Shown piece after piece: positions 11,901-20,784 of a stretch of 64,000 bases of DNA (the stretch's first letter is position 1; each line of letters opens with the position of its first letter). Both the position numbers and the translations under genes were made by a program. A model generated the notes under the pieces. It saw only the letters and a program-made list of their open reading frames with translations, did no database searches and was not told the origin of the DNA. The stretch covers positions 33,571,769 to 33,635,768 of the forward strand of contig OZ034975.1 of assembly GCA_964030785.1 (NCBI GenBank), written 5' to 3'. Source of the stretch: Siderastrea siderea (taxonomy: Eukaryota > Cnidaria > Anthozoa > Scleractinia > Rhizangiidae).

Positions 11901-14004
11901 GTAGACTAAAGGATCTTCCTCTGATTGCTCCAGCCAATTTATTTTGAGTTTTTCCTCCAGGAAACAATCATTCCTGCTGTGGAGATCTTCACAGAGGATT
12001 GCCAGAAAAAAGGGCTCCAGGTACGTCCTGTAGTTATGCTTAAGAGCGACAACGTCTCCTTTTGAAAAAACAACTCTGTTCTTTTCCACTGACGTCCCGG
12101 CATCCAGGTGATCACCACTTTCTTCCTCGAGGCCCTGGAGTTCTTCAAGCATGTTTAAATTTCGAGTTTCTGCCGCAATGATTCTTTTCATCATGGAAAT
12201 AGCCAAGGGTAGTGTCCCAGCTCTTTCTTGGGTTTTACCCCTCACCCTTTGCAGTCTCACTCCCTGTCCAAACTCTTTGGCGAAAAGCCTAAGCTCCTTA
12301 GCCTCTTCCCTGGTCTCATCCCTCTCTTCCAGAGTGTGCACAGTCCTTGACTTACAGCGTTCATACAGCCATTCAGGTTCTTTTTCATGAACTTTCTTTT
12401 CAGTGTAATGACTTTGAGGACCACTGTAAACTACGAAGGAAGACTGATAGGTTTTCTGAAGCGACTCAATGAGGAATGGCTATATTTGCTTCAATCCTTT
12501 TGTGTTCTGGTTTTCTATTTATATTGATGGATACTCGATATAAAAACATAGACGTATGTGCCAAATATTGCATATGCTACACGTTGCGTCCACGGCTCAC
12601 ACTAACTAGTGACATTAAACGTCTTTATACTATCCCAAGAATATTCACACACTGTCTGGGTGTAATACATGTATAACACCCAGGACGCGTGCGATACATG
12701 CAATTAAAGAATAAAAATGATAATTATTTACCTTGACCTATCGTGATGGTAACTTCTTGGTGATTGGGATCTCGAGCGGCGCTGGGACCTGTAAGAGAAA
12801 TGTTACAACAATTTTGATTTCATTGCTAAAATTTCAAATAGCCTGTTTATATAGCACTTGACATCGTGGTAAGATTCTTTTGCTGTTGTTGGGGACAGAA
12901 AAGAATTATATGCAGCGAGTAGCCCCCACTCCAAAAAAAAAAAATAAATAAATAAATAAATCAAATCAAATCAAATCATGCAATGCCTTTCCAAACGTTT
13001 TACCAAGATAAAAAATATTCATGCAAGAAATCAAACAAAAAAATTATCCGAGTTCCCTGACCTGCGCCATAATTTTTCATTATTTTTCTCTTGCTTCGTA
13101 CCTGACAAATATTGTACTACTCGGAGGGATTTCCGGAGGTAGGAGTTGGAAATTAGGTATAGTAGCTCAATAGCCTACGATGCCTTTTGTAGTGAGCAGG
13201 TACCAATCGATTTATTTTGTCCCCTAAGTAAACACCCCCATCCTTTCAACGCGCAATTTCCACTGCCTCAACCTCGTTCCCAGGGCTTTTCCCTTGGTAA
13301 TTTGGAACGGGCGGGAAAAGAGGGTCATTTCCTACCCGTTCCAAATTACCAAGGGAAAAGTCCTGGGAACGAGGTTACCCCGAAAGCATGATGAAAGTGA
13401 TGGTCAAGGGCTTCGAAAAACTGGACAGAAGCAAAGCACGTTTAAAAAACTCTGCTTACTAGAATAGACAGTGTCTTAACATCGAGGATGTGCATTTCTC
13501 TCTCTGCCCGCAATATTTTCGCTTGTTCGCTTGCTGTGATAAACTAGTGATATTACTCGCAAGCGTGACTTGTTATCACAGCAGTCATCACACAGCAGGG
13601 TGTCAGGTTTACAATAAACTAAAGCTTTACCTTTGTCGTTCGTGCAATTCATGTCTGTGATGACGATTCGGCGAACGAGATCTGGATCTTTTCGACTGAG
13701 ATTTCCGAGATCTGAGTAAAGAAAACGGGATCTTAAGAAGTGTCAAGGACAATGTATCTGACCAATTCTGGTGCATTGTTCTCTATTATCACTGAAATTA
13801 TTTACTTCTTAATCTTCTGATACTGTTGCGCATTGCAATATATCGGTAGTTATAGATAAAGCAACATACATCTATCAAGCTTTATAAAGGAATTAGTGCT
13901 GGATAAACATAAAAGAACAGTTAACTGACCGACTTGTTGATCGTCTTCGGCTTTCTGATCGCCGTGTCCGTTCTCTGGCTGGCGACCAGGAATAGGAACG
14001 TGAT
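1344..14004 (-). CDS. Multi-Ig gene on the minus strand (spliced; six exons recognised)
   Basis: Reading on the minus strand the recognised exons are 14004-13930, 13711-13631, 12788-12732, 6059-5700, 2864-2595 and 1606-1344. All but the 5' edge of the last have matching phase 1 ends, so they join without breaking frame. The first three encode short hydrophilic linkers; the last three encode Ig-type domains. The gene continues beyond 1344 outside the window, and its start is not found. Cell-surface or secreted role is inferred from the Ig domains. The Ig-V style resembles that of the plus-strand receptor kinase starting near 20414, so the two may be divergent relatives. Introns are full of mobile elements. 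Confidence 0.7.
1661..1752. repeat. Imperfect inverted repeat of CAGGTTG units
   Basis: GCAGGTTGCAGGATGCAGG at the left is mirrored by ACAACCTGCAACCTGCAG at the right, about 90 bp overall. It lies in the intron just upstream of the 1344-1606 exon. Confidence 0.6.
2595..2864 (-). CDS. Ig-domain exon (minus-strand gene)
   Basis: Complete 270-nt Ig exon with phase 1 at both ends (acceptor TTCTTTAG, donor GGTAAAG). Shows STTFTCSAV (Cys), FTWYTN (Trp), ELTIKGVSVSSSGYYVCNA (second Cys in the YxC motif) and a terminal GYLQVL strand, a standard I-set layout. Confidence 0.88.
2916..2957. repeat. (TTA)n microsatellite
   Basis: About 14 uninterrupted TTA units just upstream of the Ig exon acceptor on the minus strand. 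Confidence 0.95.
3171..3625. mobile_element. MITE with CTGGTTTTCACTAG ends
   Basis: Starts CTGGTTTTCACTAGTAACG and ends with CTAGTGAAAACCAG, exact inverted 14-mers at 3173-3186 and 3610-3623. The interior repeats GTCGTAAGC/GGAGTCGTAA in both orientations. About 455 bp, no coding capacity. Target duplication not clear. Confidence 0.8.
5336..5405. repeat. 27-bp tandem repeat
   Basis: TTTCTGGAGTGTTGCGCTAT followed by TTAAATA occurs twice in full and a third time in part. A related copy of the start (AATGGCCAAAAC...GTGTTGC) recurs at about 5529-5565, so the interval 5315-5565 is bounded by direct repeats. Confidence 0.85.
5412..5526 (+). repeat. Dispersed repeat, copy 1 (GACGTCACAACCAAAATTTC)
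   Basis: Contains GTCACAACCAAAATTTCTCG, ATAGGTTACC and TTAGCAATGG, which recur in the opposite orientation at 38279-38400. GC-rich end with GCGCGCTGCCCGCACTGC. Confidence 0.75.
5700..6059 (-). CDS. Ig V-like exon (minus-strand gene)
   Basis: 360-nt phase 1-1 exon; acceptor TTCTCTACAG, donor GGTATAA. Starts GVLTFTKLPSNPVYF, then ILEWDYSV (Trp), long middle strands and a terminal TFEDTIKVRCKLED with the second Cys, then ISLVVT. The first canonical Cys is replaced (TDAILEW), as in some V-like domains of cnidarian receptors. Same architecture as the exon at 20414 on the plus strand. Confidence 0.82.
6067..7435. other. Intron, nothing recognised
   Basis: Intron of the minus-strand Ig gene. Open frames here (for example 6466-6966 on the minus strand) show no domain, low-complexity composition and no splice support. 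No gene called. Confidence 0.6.
7436..8281. mobile_element. TIR element with repeated ATGTCGTTATG motifs
   Basis: Left end GCCTGCTTCACACTAGTGAC and right end GTTAGTGTGAACCAGGC are inverted, and CATAACGACATAA/TTATGTCGTTATG motifs occur repeatedly near both ends. About 846 bp with an internal (TTTA)n run at 7531-7558. Non-autonomous DNA transposon by structure. Confidence 0.7.
8282..9529. other. Intron, nothing recognised
   Basis: AT-rich intronic sequence without recognisable gene, RNA or clear repeat boundary. Confidence 0.5.
9538..9979. mobile_element. MITE with TACCTGCCA ends
   Basis: Left TATACCTGCCA and right TTGGCAGGTA are inverted; inner GCGTGAGA/TCTCACGC motifs and a TTCCGAAGACTTCCGAA-rich middle. 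Flanks TATGACCC and TATGATCC look like an 8-bp target duplication with one mismatch, which would fit a hAT-type element. No coding capacity. Confidence 0.6.
9985..10619. other. Intron, nothing recognised
   Basis: No supported gene or repeat boundary; ends at a (TTTA)n run (10621-10651). Confidence 0.45.
10738..10870 (-). repeat. TGATCCC-rich repeat, copy 1
   Basis: Sequence with GGTCGTAACCAGGTATAT and many TGATCCC/GATCCCAAA units. The same family occurs in the other orientation at about 14415-14552, where a Mutator-like element has inserted into it. This intact copy gives the empty-site sequence for that insertion. Confidence 0.75.
10871..11621. other. Intron, nothing recognised
   Basis: AT-rich; the frame at 11400-11717 on the plus strand partly overlaps the antisense of the 11622-12476 frame and has no domain. 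No gene called. Confidence 0.45.
11622..12476 (-). CDS. Unrecognised acidic-tailed protein fragment, mobile-element-like
   Basis: Open frame of about 284 codons without an ATG at its upstream end (open from 12476; first alternative start is GTG at 12341), so it is an exon or a 5'-truncated copy. The N-terminal half is charged and helical. The middle holds VVFSKGDVVALKHNYRTYLE and a run of hydrophobic strands that look like a small BAH- or chromo-like barrel. The C-terminus is Asp/Glu/Ser rich and ends SRSGRRVTRYLL, a basic tail often seen in retroelement or transposon proteins. It sits in an intron of the minus-strand Ig gene in the same orientation. Function not known. Confidence 0.45.
   Translation of the reverse strand, partial: FLIESLQKTYQSSFVVYSGPQSHYTEKKVHEKEPEWLYERCKSRTVHTLEERDETREEAKELRLFAKEFGQGVRLQRVRGKTQERAGTLPLAISMMKRIIAAETRNLNMLEELQGLEEESGDHLDAGTSVEKNRVVFSKGDVVALKHNYRTYLEPFFLAILCEDLHSRNDCFLEEKLKINWLEQSEEDPLVYNKGTFDDQNSPKCIMDRVSVDREAEQFILRRNEKRRLRNLAHGHVENVSDDSDDESQEEENLAEVEDEEPSSRSRFEAGHSRSGRRVTRYLL
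12732..12788 (-). CDS. Short linker exon (minus-strand gene)
   Basis: 57-nt exon between a TTCTCTTACAG acceptor and a GGTAAAT donor, phase 1 at both ends, encoding GPSAARDPNHQEVTITIGQ. No domain. Supported by splice sites and phase only. Confidence 0.5.
13269..13376. mobile_element. Hairpin MITE with AACCTCGTTCCCAGG ends
   Basis: AACCTCGTTCCCAGG at the left and CCTGGGAACGAGGTT at the right are exact inverted ends; the arms continue as CCTTGGTAATTTGGAACGGG / CCCGTTCCAAATTACCAAGG, making an almost complete 108-bp hairpin. A related shorter copy is at 22815-22886. Confidence 0.85.
13631..13711 (-). CDS. Short linker exon (minus-strand gene)
   Basis: 81-nt exon, acceptor TTTACTCAG, donor GGTAAAGC, phase 1-1. 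Encodes DLGNLSRKDPDLV...NCTND with one possible N-glycosylation site (NCT). No recognised domain. Confidence 0.5.
13930..14004 (-). CDS. Short linker exon (minus-strand gene)
   Basis: 75-nt exon, acceptor ATACTTCTAG, donor GGTCAGT, phase 1-1. Encodes a hydrophilic, Gln/Asp-rich peptide beginning DHVPIPGRQPENGHG. A further small upstream exon ending at 14125 (GGTATGA donor) is possible but its acceptor is unclear. Confidence 0.45.
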
Positions 14005-14414
14005 CTAGAAGTATGAAGAACAGTGGCCTTCAATTTGCGCGCAGCATTTTACAACCATGATATCAACAGATCAATACAGTAAGGGTATGGTAATAATTGC
14101 AAAATAGAAGTTAAACTGTCATACCATCGTTCTCGACTTCTTTTCCTTGACTTATCCATAGTCAATCCCGCATCATGAACGCATGGTACCGATAAGCGAG
14201 TATCCGATTTCTCAGAGGGTCCGACAAAGCGGAAAACGCAAAGTTATGCAACATGAAATACGAGCGAGAAAAGCTTTAAACAGCTGATTGCGTGACGGAA
14301 ACGTAAAAGAATTGAAGGGTAAAGGTTAAAAGCTTTTTCAATAGTCCTGAAAAGAGGCCTTTTGCCTTGCAAAACGGAATATTCTTGTTTCTCATAAAGA
14401 ATAAAGTATCTAAA

Positions 14415-14552
14415 AAACGATCGATCCTTGATCCCCACCAAGACCAAAAAAAATTGGCTTATCCGGATCCCATCACTTGTGACCCAGGATCCCGGGTCCA
14501 TGATCCCGATCCCGAGGCCGTGATCCCTGATCCCATATACCTGGTTACGACC
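14415..14552 (+). repeat. TGATCCC-rich repeat, copy 2, interrupted
   Basis: Same family as 10738-10870 in inverted orientation. It is interrupted after GGTTACGACC by the Mutator-like element; the remainder (CCTGCTATAAC) resumes at 15655. Confidence 0.75.
14544..14552 (+). other. 9-bp target-site duplication, left
   Basis: GTTACGACC, repeated exactly at 15646-15654 on the other side of the element. A 9-bp duplication is typical of Mutator-like transposition. Confidence 0.9.
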
Positions 14553-15645
14553 TAGCCTGCGTAGCAAGCGTTTCGGTAAGGCTTTCCGCACGTTCGATGC
14601 ACTTTTCACTTTTTTGGCCGCGGGAAAATCGGGGCGGGCGCAAAAAAGGGGGGGGGGGGGAGGTGAAAGGAGAGAAGGAAACGCTTGCACGCAAACTCCA
14701 CGATTTTGAAAAACGCCCCTTTGACACCTTCACAGTTGGATGAATTCATAGCGTGACAACTTGTCAATAAAGTAACGAATAACAGACTACCGGATGTTTC
14801 AGAATTACTTCCGTCAAAAAAAAAACATGCTACACGTGGATAAAACCCGTGAACTGCCAAACACTCAGTTCGGAGATGTGTCATGTCGAAGGCTCAAAAC
14901 GTCGAAACACCAAGTGATCGGTGTAGGATTTGTCGCTGTATTTTCAGAGTGAAATTTGGAAATATATCTCAGCCAGGAAAATCGCGTTTTATTTCGTCAG
15001 AAAACCTATTCAAAGAGTCAAAAAGAAGTGGTTATATTGGGACAATTCTCGCGGATATTTGCCGAGCGGTTGGTGTGGAAGTTGTCGAGAACTCGCAGCT
15101 TTATTCGGACCGTGTCTGCAACCCTTGCGCGCGGAAAATTAGGAATTTAGGTACATTATTTGAACTTATTCGGAATACAATAGGCAGCCAGTCTGCTGTT
15201 ACCCAAACTCCGCCGAAGCTTGCTGAGAACTTGTCCAAACGGCTGCTTGACACTACACCAGGCACGAGTCCTTGTCGCAAGACTGTTCGAGTAAATTCTC
15301 CCGAGTCCGTAAAAGCTTCTCGCAAGTCTCTAAGATTTGATGCGATACCACAGCCGTTTTTGCTGTGTTCACCACGCCGGGTCACGCTCAAATGAACATA
15401 CTTGATTTGATTGACGGATTTATCACTTAGCAATCAACACTACCATGCCGCGCCAATCAGGAAACTCCGTTCGTGGGCGAACAGGTTTTTCAAAATCGTG
15501 GGGTTTGGGGGAAGCGTTTCCTTCTCTCCCTTCCCCTCCCCCGTCATGCACTTTTTTGCGCTCGCCCCAATTTTCGCGCGGCTAAAAAACAAAAAATGCC
15601 TCGAACGTGCGGAAAACCTTACGGAAACGCTTGCCACGCAGGCTA
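14553..15645 (+). mobile_element. Mutator-like (MULE) DNA transposon, 1093 bp
   Basis: Ends TAGCCTGCGTAGCAAGCG / CGCTTGCCACGCAGGCTA are inverted and similarity extends about 170 bp inward, through the Lys-rich and CACGATTTTGAAAAAC segments. Flanked by the exact 9-bp duplication GTTACGACC. The uninterrupted copy of the host repeat at 10738 shows the empty site. It carries one small ORF (14883-15395), not a full transposase, so it is probably non-autonomous. Confidence 0.88.
14883..15395 (+). CDS. Cys-rich zinc-binding protein inside the MULE
   Basis: 170 residues. The N-terminal 75 residues hold a treble-type Cys pattern: CRICRC at about 15-20, and CNPCARKIRNL at about 78-88, separated by a loop with ENLFKES and YIGTILADIC. 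Spacing resembles ZAD-like or other transposase N-terminal zinc domains, which bind element ends or dimerise; that role is inference. The C-terminal half is Ser/Pro/Thr rich and ends with basic RRVTLK inside the right terminal region. It starts at the first ATG. It may be the first exon of a larger transposase, of which 26330-27068 is a possible catalytic relative. Confidence 0.6.
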   Translation: MSKAQNVETPSDRCRICRCIFRVKFGNISQPGKSRFISSENLFKESKRSGYIGTILADICRAVGVEVVENSQLYSDRVCNPCARKIRNLGTLFELIRNTIGSQSAVTQTPPKLAENLSKRLLDTTPGTSPCRKTVRVNSPESVKASRKSLRFDAIPQPFLLCSPRRVTLK

Positions 15646-15654
15646 GTTACGACC
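15646..15654 (+). other. 9-bp target-site duplication, right
   Basis: GTTACGACC, identical to 14544-14552. Confidence 0.9.
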
Positions 15655-16869
15655 CTGCTATAACATACTATGACATACTAAACTTTTTTACCAAAGAAAA
15701 AATATGGAGGAAAAAAAGGCACCAACACATTTCACATCCAAGTGTAGTTTTAAGAGAATCATAACGCAAAATTTCCGTATCGAAATATTTACTTCCTTGC
15801 TACAGCACTAAGGCTTATACTAACTTCCTGATGTGACAAATCTGAAATGTTAAAAAAAATATATAGGTATTGTAAATGGAGCAATTTCTTGAAGGGAGAA
15901 TTAGCCCCTCTTTTCACTGACAATGTTCTAGACAAAGAAGACATTTACATTTGGTTGTCTATTCGACGCCTTAGACGATGTATTCCATTTCAGCTTCTTA
16001 GCTTTTCGGGCTCAGTTATCCGATGAACATTGTCGAATACGCCAATACGCCAATTGATGCGTACGAAACATAACCATATGACCATTCGGATAACCATATG
16101 ACCTAATTTTCTTCCCAAGTCGAACATACGCCTAAGTACAGGGGAAAACAGGGAGCAGGGTAAAACTGTGCCCTCAGATTTCAGTACGACGTTGAACACA
16201 GTTTATATCTCGTGGATAAGGCACTTCAGCACCGTCCCTGTGGTTTCGCGTAGCCGATCTTCAGATCATTGGTATTCCCAAGAGAGGAACTTCGCTGTAA
16301 CATTGGGCGAAGTCGTTTCAGAGGCTAAGTAAAATGGAGACAGCACTCAGTAAACCAACCCTTGAGAGAAGCAATTTTTCTCTTTAATTGGATTGAGAAA
16401 GCAAGGGAAAGGAAAAGGCAGATGCTTTGAATAAAAATTTCGGCACTGTAATGTTTAACTGGGGAAGAATAGTGTGTGTATAGCTAAGTAAGGTTTTGAA
16501 TATTTAAAGTGAAGGCGAATCTGTTGGCGAGCACCGGACTATTGAGTCAAGTAAAAGTTCCATTATCTGGGGAACTCAGAGCCCTTCTGCAGCACCACCA
16601 AGGGGACTGCATAGTAGGCCGTTTGCCGAGTTGTGTTCACCTGTCAATAAGCTCCTTCACCAGGGAAGTGCACGGGAAGCCGGGATCCCCAAGGCGGCAA
16701 GAAGAAGGAGAAATAGGAAAACAGACATTATTGTGCAATATTTTGGGGGCCGGAAACTCTATAAAAGGCTACGGGAAACAGGAAGTTTTAAACCCAGTGC
16801 CCTACCCCCTCCCCCCAACCCACATACGTTCAACAATACAATATCGGCGTAGATCATCGCACTGAAGGT
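15655..16869. other. No gene recognised
   Basis: Begins with the rest of the TGATCCC-type repeat. Frames at 16509-16865 are antisense-like, low-complexity and without domain. Nothing else supported. Confidence 0.5.
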
Positions 16870-16983
16870 GTTTCAACCTAAGCGGTTGAAAAGAAGAAAC
16901 CTGAAAAAATTCAGGCTTGAACGGGAATCGAACCCATGACCTCTGCGATACCGGCGCAGCGCTCAAACCAACTGGGAGCTGGT
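16870..16983 (-). mobile_element. tRNA-derived SINE, minus-strand copy
   Basis: Reverse strand has a tRNA-like head (about 16983-16914) with a B-box GGTTCGATTCC and a 7-bp acceptor pairing, followed by a hairpin CTGAATTTTTTCAG and a tail with CAACCGCTTAGGTTGAAACA. The anticodon-like stem CTGCG/CGCAG is paired, but the D-arm is degenerate. The same unit lies in opposite orientation at 17846-18060. Confidence 0.75.
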
Positions 16984-17085
16984 CAATAGAGAGTTCGTAT
17001 TTATCCCGCTTAGGCTGAAACACCTTCACTGCGATGAACTACAAATACTGAATTCTATCTTTATCCGCAGTTCAAATATATGAAT

Positions 17086-17806
17086 GGCCGTTTTTATGCT
17101 AGAGACGTTAATATCGTCTAAGACGTTATTATCGTCTCGAGGCGACATTAACGTCTAGTATAACAACGGAATATAAGTCAGACGACTTTAACGTCTGACG
17201 ATATTAACCTCTTCTGTTAAGTGCGACTGAACGTCGAACATAACAGACGACTTAAACGTCTGAGACGTTAAAGTCGTCTAGTATAAAAACGAGACGACCT
17301 TGTCTGGGACGAATTTAGCCCTAAAGCGCTTTATCGTTCCAATTTAGTTAGCCGTTTCTCCAACACGAAGAATCCCTCCGTTCATCTCCACTTCTTTCCT
17401 TCCTTTCTCTCTTGTTGGCCACGACGCACAAGCCAAGTGCTTCTTCCAAAAACGGCTTTGTTGGCTGATTTAGCCTTTTTAAAAAACATTTGCGTTTCCA
17501 TGTATTTTATTTTTCGACGACGTCGAGAAACAAGCCTGTAGAAGCTACGAAGCAGTTAAGCAAAGTCTCCGCCATGTTTACATGCAGATGGATTTGTTGT
17601 TTTGCACACTCTATTTGATTTGCCGCCGAGTTTAGTCGCGTCTTGTGTCTTCCAAGAATAGAACCCAGTCCTTTTCTTAGAAAATCTTGGTTTTTTTCTG
17701 CTTGTTCGTCTACTTTAATACGTCCCGTTTTTATACCAGACAACATTAACGTCTCAGACGTTAAATACGTCTAGACGACTTTAACGTCTCTAGCATAAAA
17801 ACGGCC
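17086..17806. mobile_element. DNA transposon with AACGTC/GACGTT subterminal motifs
   Basis: GGCCGTTTTTATGCTAGAGA at the left is inverted as TCTCTAGCATAAAAACGGCC at the right. Subterminal regions are packed with GACGTTAA/TTAACGTC motifs in both orientations (17104-17285 and 17750-17790), as expected of repeated transposase-binding sites. It lies between the two inverted SINE copies. The frame at 17507-17746 (minus) has no recognised domain. Flanks share only AAT. Confidence 0.75.
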
Positions 17807-17845
17807 AATTTCATATATTCATGTTCATTTATTTTCCATCTACGG

Positions 17846-18060
17846 GATAAATACGAACTCTCTATTGACCAGCTCCCAGTTGGCTTGATAGCTCAGTTGG
17901 TTAGAGCGCTGCAGGCCGGTATCGTAGAGGTCATGGGTTCGATTCCCGTTTAAGCCTGAATTTTTTCAGGTTTCTTCTTTTCAACCGCTTAGGTTGAAAC
18001 ACCTTCACTGCGATGATCTACATATAATTCTATCTTTATCCGCAGTTCAAATATATGAAT
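17846..18060 (+). mobile_element. tRNA-derived SINE, plus-strand copy
   Basis: tRNA-like head at 17882-17956 with A-box TAGCTCAGTTGGTTAGA and B-box GGTTCGATTCC, and acceptor pairing GGCTTGA/TTAAGCC. The anticodon arm does not fold properly (two extra bases), so it is a SINE head, not a tRNA gene. The tail CTGAATTTTTTCAG, CAACCGCTTAGGTTGAAACA and CCTTCACTGCGATGA match the other copy. Confidence 0.8.
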
Positions 18061-19147
18061 TTCATATGTTCATGTTCAATACAATATACATATGTTTATT
18101 TGGCCCTGGCCTCATTTGAACATTAAAAGTTCTGAATGAGATGGATGCTTTGGCGTGACTTTCTGGATCTTTCTACAACTTCATACAGTGTGGAGCACCG
18201 AAAGGATCAAAGCAACAAACCGTGCCACGACTGAATCAGGCAAAGAAATATTCTTCTCGGGTTTAACCTTGACATATTTCATTTGTCAACAACATCATAC
18301 TGTTGGCCGTTCAAGATCGATAAGATGCACTGTGCAAACGCAGTTCCAGCATTTACGAATGCTGTGTAATCCGGACACTGCTGCTTTTTCCGCATGGAAT
18401 TATGTGTAACTTCCCTGTTTCCTACTTTAGAATATAGGATCGCAATAATATTGAATGAACTCGACTTTTAGTTGACTGCGTTTCAGCGCTTACTAAGTAG
18501 CCAGTCAATCTCATAAACTCTGTAGGAAAAATCCCGAAATCTGCTAAAATCACGTTAATTAATCTTACTGAGATAGCACAAATCAGGGATAGAAGTTTGG
18601 GGTTGCTTACGGCAGCTAACCAACACACATGTACACGTGATACTATTGCACACTTCGTGCCAATGGCGATTTTAATAGAGCAAAAGTAGTGCTCATACAA
18701 ACCACATACACGCTTCATCAGAGACTCGTCGTGATGTCAGCTGTTTCAGACTGAATTTTAATGCATCGAAATTGAGCTATTGAAGCTAAACGCCACTGTT
18801 ACGGGTGTGTGTTAAAATAAATATTTTAAATGCTAAAACGTGTTAAGCGACTTTGCAAGGCGCCAGAATAAGCGAAAGTGTTTAAAACTACTCATATAAG
18901 CTTTTTTAAAACTCTGCGTATTGTGAACTTCAAGTCCACTAATTTCACTTTCAATTTCATTTGTTCGCCCCATGCATGTCTCATTTATTTCTAAAATTTT
19001 CCAGGGAAGTTTGAAGTTAGAAATAAAAAAAGGTAATTAAAAAAAAAAGATTCCTTTACTCACAGACTTAAAGACTTGATCATGACGGTTATGGGCCTCT
19101 GAGTAAATCTGTCTAAGGTAAGATTACCCTAGCGTGAAGCGTGACTA
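18061..19147. other. No gene recognised
   Basis: No domain-bearing frame, RNA or defined repeat. The start exon of the receptor kinase should lie in or before this region but could not be identified. Confidence 0.45.
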
Positions 19148-19755
19148 TTAACCCTATTCTGCCTGGGGGGGGGGGACATTGTGCTCGCGCTGACTTTAAC
19201 GAATTATAACTTTTAAACGGCTAGCCGAATAATCACCAAATCTCGTGACTTTTCCTAAATTTATCAGAGAAAATTTCCCTCTGTCAATGACGTGTCTATG
19301 ATGATTGACGTTTCCATAGCAACCGTCTTCTCAGAAGTGTATTTTGACTATTTTCTGTCTTTGTTTCAGTCTTTTTTCAGGTTTTCCTCCTTCGTTTGTA
19401 AGAAGAAGATAATTTTTTACTTTTGTGTGCTTGTTTTGACTAAGTATGTTTCTTAAAACAGAATCATCTATTTTTGGTGACGTCATTGTCAGCTGTATGA
19501 CTGCAAGTTTGGGATTCAAGATGGCGGCCTCAAATTCCAAATGGCGGCTTTGTGACGTTATTGTGACGTCACGACACGTTATAATGACATGTCATAAGCC
19601 CAATCTGTTAAGCTAATGACGTGCTACAAACATGCCAAGTTTCATCCCAAGAGCTTTAATACGTTTTGAGATCTATGGGGGGGGGGTGGGGGAGAGGCAC
19701 TTTGTGCCCCCCTCAGGCTCAGAAACTAAAAAAAACCCACGCAGAACAGGGTTAA
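19148..19755. mobile_element. piggyBac-like MITE with TTAA target sites
   Basis: TTAACCCTATTCTGC at the left and GCAGAACAGGGTTAA at the right are inverted with one mismatch, and both outer tetranucleotides are TTAA. CCCT-starting ends in TTAA sites are typical of piggyBac-type elements. The interior has G runs next to each end and no coding capacity. A similar left end (TTAACCCTATTCAG) occurs at about 30328. Confidence 0.72.
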
Positions 19756-19880
19756 GCGAAGCATTCTTGACTTCAGACTGCTCGCTTCCTGAGTCTTCAG
19801 TTTCAGTTTCCTGTTGATAATACAATTGAGTCTTAACTGAGGAAGATTGTTCACTGACCTCTAAATATTTTAATATGCTA

Positions 19881-20040
19881 CCGTGGAACCCCGATATAAC
19901 GAAGTGCAAGGGACTGGGAAAGTGTGTTCGTTACCACGAAAGTTCCGTTATATTGGAGTTCTTTTCATACATGTTACTATTGCTGGACTGAATAATATCG
20001 TTCGTTATACCGGAGCCTTCGTTATATAGGAGTTCCACTG
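19881..20040. mobile_element. Short MITE with TA target sites (mariner/Tigger type)
   Basis: CCGTGGAACCCCGATATAAC at the left and GTTATATAGGAGTTCCACTG at the right, flanked by TA on both sides. Inner TTCGTTAT motifs. 160 bp, non-coding. Confidence 0.8.
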
Positions 20041-20413
20041 TAGTACGAACTGGTGTGGGCCATGGTAAGTAATGTAACTAACAAACGTTTCAGCTCGAAT
20101 TCGCTACTCGTGTTTTGTTTCCAGGTTTGACCTCTTTTGTTGCAACCACTAAGAGTTAATCCAAAACAAATCGTTTCATTGTCGTACATGTACACGTTCT
20201 TTGGCTCTTGGCAGAGTTGTTTCCGTCTGTTGCGCATGATTATCGAATGAAAATACCTTTGGTTTTGATTTTAGCGTAATAATTTGAAAAAATGCTCCAT
20301 CAGTTCATCTTTACTGCTGGATCAGTTTAGTAAAGTGTTGTCCTTGGAATATTAAGTCTGTCAAGAAAAAAATAAGGGTTTAAAAAGACTTTTAACGTCT
20401 TTTGTTTGTGCAG

Positions 20414-20784
20414 TTGAAGGTCTTTTACAGTTTACGTCACCATACAATGGCTGGACTGTGAGAGGCTTAGCTGGGTCTTCTGTGAACTTCTCCTGGCACT
20501 TCTCTGGTAATGTTGGTGACGTACAGTGGGGACCAAAGGAAAGTGGTATCCATGACTTTGAAAGTAATGGAATACTAGTTAAGATGCAAGCCAATAAACA
20601 AGTGTTCTTATCAGGTCCAGCAGAAGACAATGGACGTGTGAGTGGAAGTCGTAGTTCTGGCCAGGCCGTTTTCACTCTCAATTCCAACACGAATTTGATG
20701 AGCGATTTTATGGCTGCAGATTAGGACCAGCTCGTGGATTATTTGATTTTTCACAATTTAATATTGGGAGCTTGGTTGTTGAAG
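20414..20784 (+). CDS. RTK exon: Ig V-like domain, frame-broken
   Basis: Starts after a TTTGTGCAG acceptor in phase 1 and ends at GAAGGTGGGT in phase 1. Contains [10 protein letters not shown] and VQWG, then a frame break between about 20690 and 20702; in the shifted frame the expected DERFYGC strand and GSLVVE end follow. The exon is 371 nt where phase 1-1 requires 3n, so one base is missing relative to an intact exon. Confidence 0.75.

Noticed and set aside
17882..17956. Possible functional tRNA gene
   Set aside because: A and B boxes and the acceptor stem are fine, but the anticodon arm does not pair and a SINE tail follows; a second copy exists.
18155..18409. Start exon of the RTK (MTFWIFLQLHTVWS)
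   Set aside because: Starts with GTG, no phase-1 donor after the hydrophobic part, and no link to the Ig exon.
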